64,000 bases of DNA from Colias croceus (lineage: Eukaryota > Arthropoda > Insecta > Lepidoptera > Pieridae), in the NCBI RefSeq assembly GCF_905220415.1, contig NC_059541.1, positions 1,252,501 through 1,316,500 of the forward strand, in the 5' to 3' direction. Every line of letters begins with the position of its first letter. The first letter of the stretch is position 1. Below are positions 47,901-53,900 of the stretch, one piece after another. Below the pieces are notes generated by a model. That model had not been told where the DNA came from. It saw only the letters and a list, made by a program, of their open reading frames with translations, and made no database searches. A program made the translations under genes and the position numbers.

Positions 47901-50900
47901 ACATAGGAATAAAGCATTACACCGATTTTTAAGCTATTGCATAGCTTCTATCGCGGGCCTTGAGCGCGGGGACTGAATCGAGAAATTCCGTAACGAAAAA
48001 ACCTCACGCTCCCCACTCCGACGGGCGGAGGTGTGGCTTGAAGGCATAGCATGCAATAGCTTTACCGCGGCAGTCCCCGAGTGCCACACGTCGTTTTTTT
48101 AATTCAAAAAATGTAAAAGTATACCTTAAAACTCAATTCATACTGTTCCCCACCCCAAATGTCTAGTCCAGGGTCGTAACCGCCAAGTTCCCAAAAGAAG
48201 AGTCGTGATATTGCGAATAACCCTCCGGCCATAACTGGACTCCTACAAAATAAAATATATCAATTTAAAATATTAAACTCGAATTCAAACATTTATTCAT
48301 CAAATGAATATACATAATATTATATATTCAGTAATTTTATTTTTTTGGTTACTGATGCATATCTGAACCGATTTAACTAATTATGTTTATTTTTATTGTC
48401 CGAGAAGATTGTTATGAAAGAAAATCTTTAAAAAATTAGCTAAACTTAAGAAAGCATTTCATTAACATTGTACACTAACATCAAAAAATTCCACACTTTT
48501 TTGGTATGTAAATGAAGTTCTCATGTGAGACTTCCTTTAAAATTGGCTGTCAATTGTCATTACTTACTCTGTGGGTGTTTGTACACTATGGTTTGACATT
48601 ACTCTATAATTAAAAAGATCACTTGCTGCGTCACGTGCGACTAAGAAATAAGGAGGTTATACCAATTGAATTAAAATTGTAAAACAATAGCTTTAAATGT
48701 TGTTTCTCTCTTTCAGGTGAGTTTATTTTTAAGATTAAAGTCTTAGAAGTGTAATTTTAAACTATAATATGTAACTGTAATATTGATGTAATAAAAAATT
48801 CTCTCTTTCAGAGCAACACGCTTCTATTGTTTTTCTTTTCATCATCAGGTAGTCATTACCACCTAAATTAAATAAGAACATTATAAAACAACATTTGTAC
48901 AGCTAGTTTTCAATCATCAATAATGGATAAATTAAAATTTGAATTCATGGTCAAGGCCAGTGAAGATATTAAAACAAATATAATTTGTGTAACGAAAATA
49001 ACGGATTTAGAGGGCAGAACCTTTGCCATCCCAGATAAATTACAACCTGTTAGACTGCATGAGGCTATAGCACAGACCCAAATATTTCAAAAAGTGAAGG
49101 CTACATTACAAAGACGACATGAGAAACGACAAGTATGGGTATCCATGAAACCGGAGATGAAGATGGTTTATTGTGATGAAGATGGGAATAAACAATTTAT
49201 GGGATATTTACTGGAGGAGCAAACAGAACCACCATCTGCTACATCAGGAATTTCCGAAGAATCACTATCAAGGATCATTGAGGGCTTCGCTGAAATGAAA
49301 AAAGATAAACCAAAACCAGTTAACAGATTGGCAGAAAAATTTGTTATTGAAAAATTCAATAGCAAAATAACTAATGTGTCTCAGTGGATGAATACTTTTG
49401 AAGCGGAATGTGCACGAATGGAAATAGAAGATAGCAGAAAAATTGAAATTTTTAGGTTATTTATAGAAGATTCTTGTTTAGACTGGTATAGTTCCATGCT
49501 TATAAAGCACACCATAAATTCAGAATGGGCAGTGTGGAAAATAAACTTTTGTGATACTTTTGCAGATAAGGGTTGGTCACCGATCAGGTATGCAATGTTA
49601 TATAAATACAGGCAGGGCTCGTTACTGGAATATGCGTTAAAAAAAGAAAAACTACTGTTAGAAATAAATAAATCCATAGATAAAATCACTCTAATTGATC
49701 TGATTGCCACTGGATTACCTAGTTTTATTGCGGATAATATTGATAGGAATAGTTTAAAAGAAATTAAAGACCTATTTAATAGTATAAGAAGATTAGAGCA
49801 TAAGGTAAACATAAAATCATTTGATAAAAAGATAGGACCTCTGGAAAATAAACTAAAAGAGAAAAATGTAAAACCTATGATTAGTCCATGTAAAATTTGT
49901 GAAAAAGAGAATAAAGGCATACGTTACCACCCTGAATCCCAATGTTGGTTCAAAATTAAAAATAATGACAGGCCAAAAAAAGATTATATAAGGAGCGTTA
50001 ATAATTCAGAATTAGAGACCGAATTAAATGAAATTAACCCAAAAAACTGATTGTGCCGCCATTAATAAAAGTTAAATTACTAATTAATGACACTTTGGAA
50101 ACATCAGGAATCTATGATTCAGGTTCTAATGTGTCCTTAATAAATTCTAGATTATTATCTATAAAAAAAATACCTACTTATAATACAAATACAGGTTTAA
50201 AAACAATTAATGGCGTAAAAAAAACATTAGGAATGGTAAAATTAAAAATTAAAATTTTTGAAATTGAAAAATATGTCAACATTTTTGTTATAGACGAAGA
50301 AAACTTTGATTATAACTTCCTACTTGGACTAGACTGTATACAAAAATTTCACTTAACCCAAAATGAAAATTTAGATATCACCCAAAATAACCATTATAAA
50401 AAATACATAAAAGATAAAGAAAACCAATCTATAAACACAAAAAAATTTGCTGGATATTTGGGTAGTGACATAGGGAAAAATCAAGATAATACATTATATT
50501 ATAAAGATAAAAAAGAAACTATTGATGAATATAAAATAAACTTTAATGAAAATATGCCAGTAGATAATTTTGATATTTCAGTAAATAATTTACAACATCA
50601 GGAAAAATCAGCTATTCATAATCTTATATCCAAATATAGTTCAATTTTTGCTAGAGACAAATATGACGTAGGCACTGTAAAAGGTTATGAAGCTCATATA
50701 GATTTGATCATAGATAAATACTGTAGTAAGAGACCATATAGGTGCTCCATTGAAGATATGAAAGAAATAGAAATACAAATTTCAAAATTACTAGAAAAAA
50801 ATTTAATCGAGGAGTCTTACAGCCCTTTTGCTGCTCCCATAACACTAGCATTTAAAAAAGATGAAGGAAGAAAATCAAGGCTATGTATAGATTTTCGAGA

Positions 50901-53900
50901 ATTAAATAAAATTATAGTTCCCCAATCACAACCATTTCCGTTAATTGAGGAATTAATGATTAAAACAAGAAAATGTAAATATTTTTCAACGTTAGATGTA
51001 AACTCAGCGTTCTGGTCCATACCTCTTAAAATTGAAGATAGACATAAAACAGCATTTGTTACACAGGATGCTCACTTTCAGTGGACCTGTCTACCTTTTG
51101 GTTTAAAGACTTCACCGGCTATTTTTCAGAGAATATTGGGTAGCATTATAAGAAAACATAAACTGTCGGATTTTACTGTAAATTATATAGACGATATTTT
51201 AGTATTTTCAGAATCATTTAAAAAACACATTGAACACTTATCTTTATTATTAGAAGCAATCTTAAAAGAAGGTTTAAAATTAAAATTCACAAAATGCAAC
51301 TTTGCACAGGACTCAGTAAAATATCTAGGGCACATAATAAAAAACAATACCGTCACTCCACTAAAAGATAATTTGATAGCTATAAAAGAATTCCCAATTC
51401 CTAAAACACAAAAAAATGTTCGTCAATTTTTAGGAAAAATTAATTTTTATGGAAAGTATGTACCAAATATTTCAATTATCCTTGATCCATTACATAATTT
51501 ATTAAGAAAAGGAGAGAAATTCATTTGGTCGGATAAATGTCAAGAATCGTTTGAAACTATAAAAAAACTACTTTGCTCAAAACCTATTCTAGCCATCTTT
51601 GATCCAGACCTTCCAATACATGTGTATACAGACGCTAGCATTCAAGGCATTGGTGCGATTTTAAAACAAATTCAACCCAACGGTGAGGAAAAACCTTGTG
51701 CTTATTTTTCAAAAAAATTAAACGACTCTCAAAAAAAGAAGAAAGCCATATATCTTGAATGTTTGGCAATAAAAGAGGCGGTAAAATACTGGCAACACTG
51801 GCTTATAGGAAAAACATTTACGGTTTATACAGACCACAAACCATTGGAAAATATGAATATAAAAAGTAGAACAGATGAAGAACTGGGGAGTCTAACATAT
51901 TATTTGTCACAGTTTAATTTTAAAATAATTTATTCTCCAGGTAAATATAACATAGAGGCAGATACCTTAAGTAGAAATCCGGTATTGGAATCATATGATA
52001 ATCAAGATTGCAGTTTAAAAGTAGTGAACTTTATTAAATTAAAAGACATAAAAGAGGACCAAGATAAAAATGAGGATATAAAACAAAATACAAATAAATT
52101 AATTTTCAAACATAATATATATTATAAAAAGATAGGAAAGAATGAAAAGATTGTACTATCTGAGGAGTTAAGCAAAAAAATAATAAAACATGTACATTAC
52201 TATTACTGTCACTTAGGAAGACAACAAATGGAAAATAAAATTAAGCCCTTTTATCAAGCGAAAAATTTATCAAATAATATAAAAAAGTTTTGCGAAACTT
52301 GTGATGTATGCATAAAAAATAAATCTAGAGGAAATTACAAATTTGGACAGATGTCTCACTTAGGTCCGGCTACTTATCCGTTTGAAATTGTGTCTATTGA
52401 CACCATAGGGGGATTTGGTGGTACTCGTTCAACCAAAACATATTTGCATCTATTAGTGGATCACTTCACTCGTTACGCCTATATTCTGACATCAAAAACT
52501 CAGAATGCGGATGATTTCATAAAACTTGTCAAAAAAGTAACACAAGATTATAAAATTGCCTTAATCCTATCAGACCAATATCCTGGCATAAACTCAAATG
52601 ATTTCAAAAAATATTTAAAAGAAGAAAATATACCTATTGTTTTCACAGCAGTAAATGCGCCATTTTCAAACGGACTAAACGAGAGATTAAACCAAACGTT
52701 AGTTAATAAAATTAGATGTAAGATTAATGAAAAGAGAGATAAAATTGCATGGACAACCATTGCTCATGAGTGCACCGACAAATATAACGAAACAGAACAT
52801 AGTGTAACGGGATTTTCCCCAAAATATTTATTAGAAGGTAAAAATGTTGACATTCTACCAGAGGAACTGAAACAAAATATAACACAGAATCATCTAATTC
52901 GAGACCGCAAAATTGCCTTAAAAAATAGTATAAAATCGCACAACTATAATAAACAAAAATTTGATAAAAATAGAAAACATTGTGAACTAAAAGTCGGAGA
53001 TTCTGTATATGTAGAAAACGGAAATAGGCTAAATCGAAAAAAACTGGATGAATTGAAAATAGGACCATATCAAATTATAGACAAAATTTCAAATTCAATT
53101 TACAAAGTAAATACGGGTCACAAAAAGTTAGAGTCGAATTATTTTCATATTACAAAGCTTATTCCAGTAGTAGAATAAAACAAGCAAACCTTTTAAATTT
53201 CATTTATTCGATTCGGGGGGGGAGATGTAAATGAAGTTCTCATGTGAGACTTCCTTTAAAATTGGCTGTCAATTGTCATTACTTACTCTGTGGGTGTTTG
53301 TACACTATGGTTTGACATTACTCTATAATTAAAAAGATCACTTGCTGCGTCACGTGCGACTAAGAAATAAGGAGGTTATACCAATTGAATTAAAATTGTA
53401 AAACAATAGCTTTAAATGTTGTTTCTCTCTTTCAGGTGAGTTTATTTTTAAGATTAAAGTCTTAGAAGTGTAATTTTAAACTATAATATGTAACTGTAAT
53501 ATTGATGTAATAAAAAATTCTCTCTTTCAGAGCAACACGCTTCTATTGTTTTTCTTTTCATCATCAGGTAGTCATTACCACCTAAATTAAATAAGAACAT
53601 TATAGGTATATAAAATACACTCCAAAAAACACTTTAAAAACAAACAAAAAAAAATCACGAATAATACTTACTCAAACGGCTCAGGCATGTTTTCCACATC
53701 TCTAGGCAGCAGCGGCAGTCTTTTATAATACAATTCCCAATCGAATGCTCCCCGGGCCCCTTCATCTTGAGCTCGGTATTCAAAGGTATCGTATGCGATC
53801 ACGTCTATGTATGGACATACTACTGTGCGAGGGTCCAGCGCTATGGGCTCTGGAAGTTTTTTTTTTTTAATAAGAAATAGAAGAAAAAATCGTAACTTTA

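Larger units (their letters stand above)
48507..53604 (+). mobile_element. Gypsy-type LTR retrotransposon, apparently intact
   Basis: A 5,098-bp element in intron 4 of the GalNAc-transferase, in the opposite orientation. It has two 379-bp LTRs with no difference found by eye, a target duplication GGTA (48,503-48,506 and 53,605-53,608), gag and pol in overlapping frames, a G-rich purine tract before the 3' LTR and no env frame. The domain order protease-RT-RNase H-integrase is that of Metaviridae (Ty3/Gypsy). Insertion must be very recent. Full-length frames suggest it may be active, which is inference. Confidence 0.95.

Noticed and set aside
48886..48903. tRNA primer binding site
   Set aside because: The sequence does not begin with TGG and matches no tRNA 3' end I can recall. 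The LTR complement explains it better.
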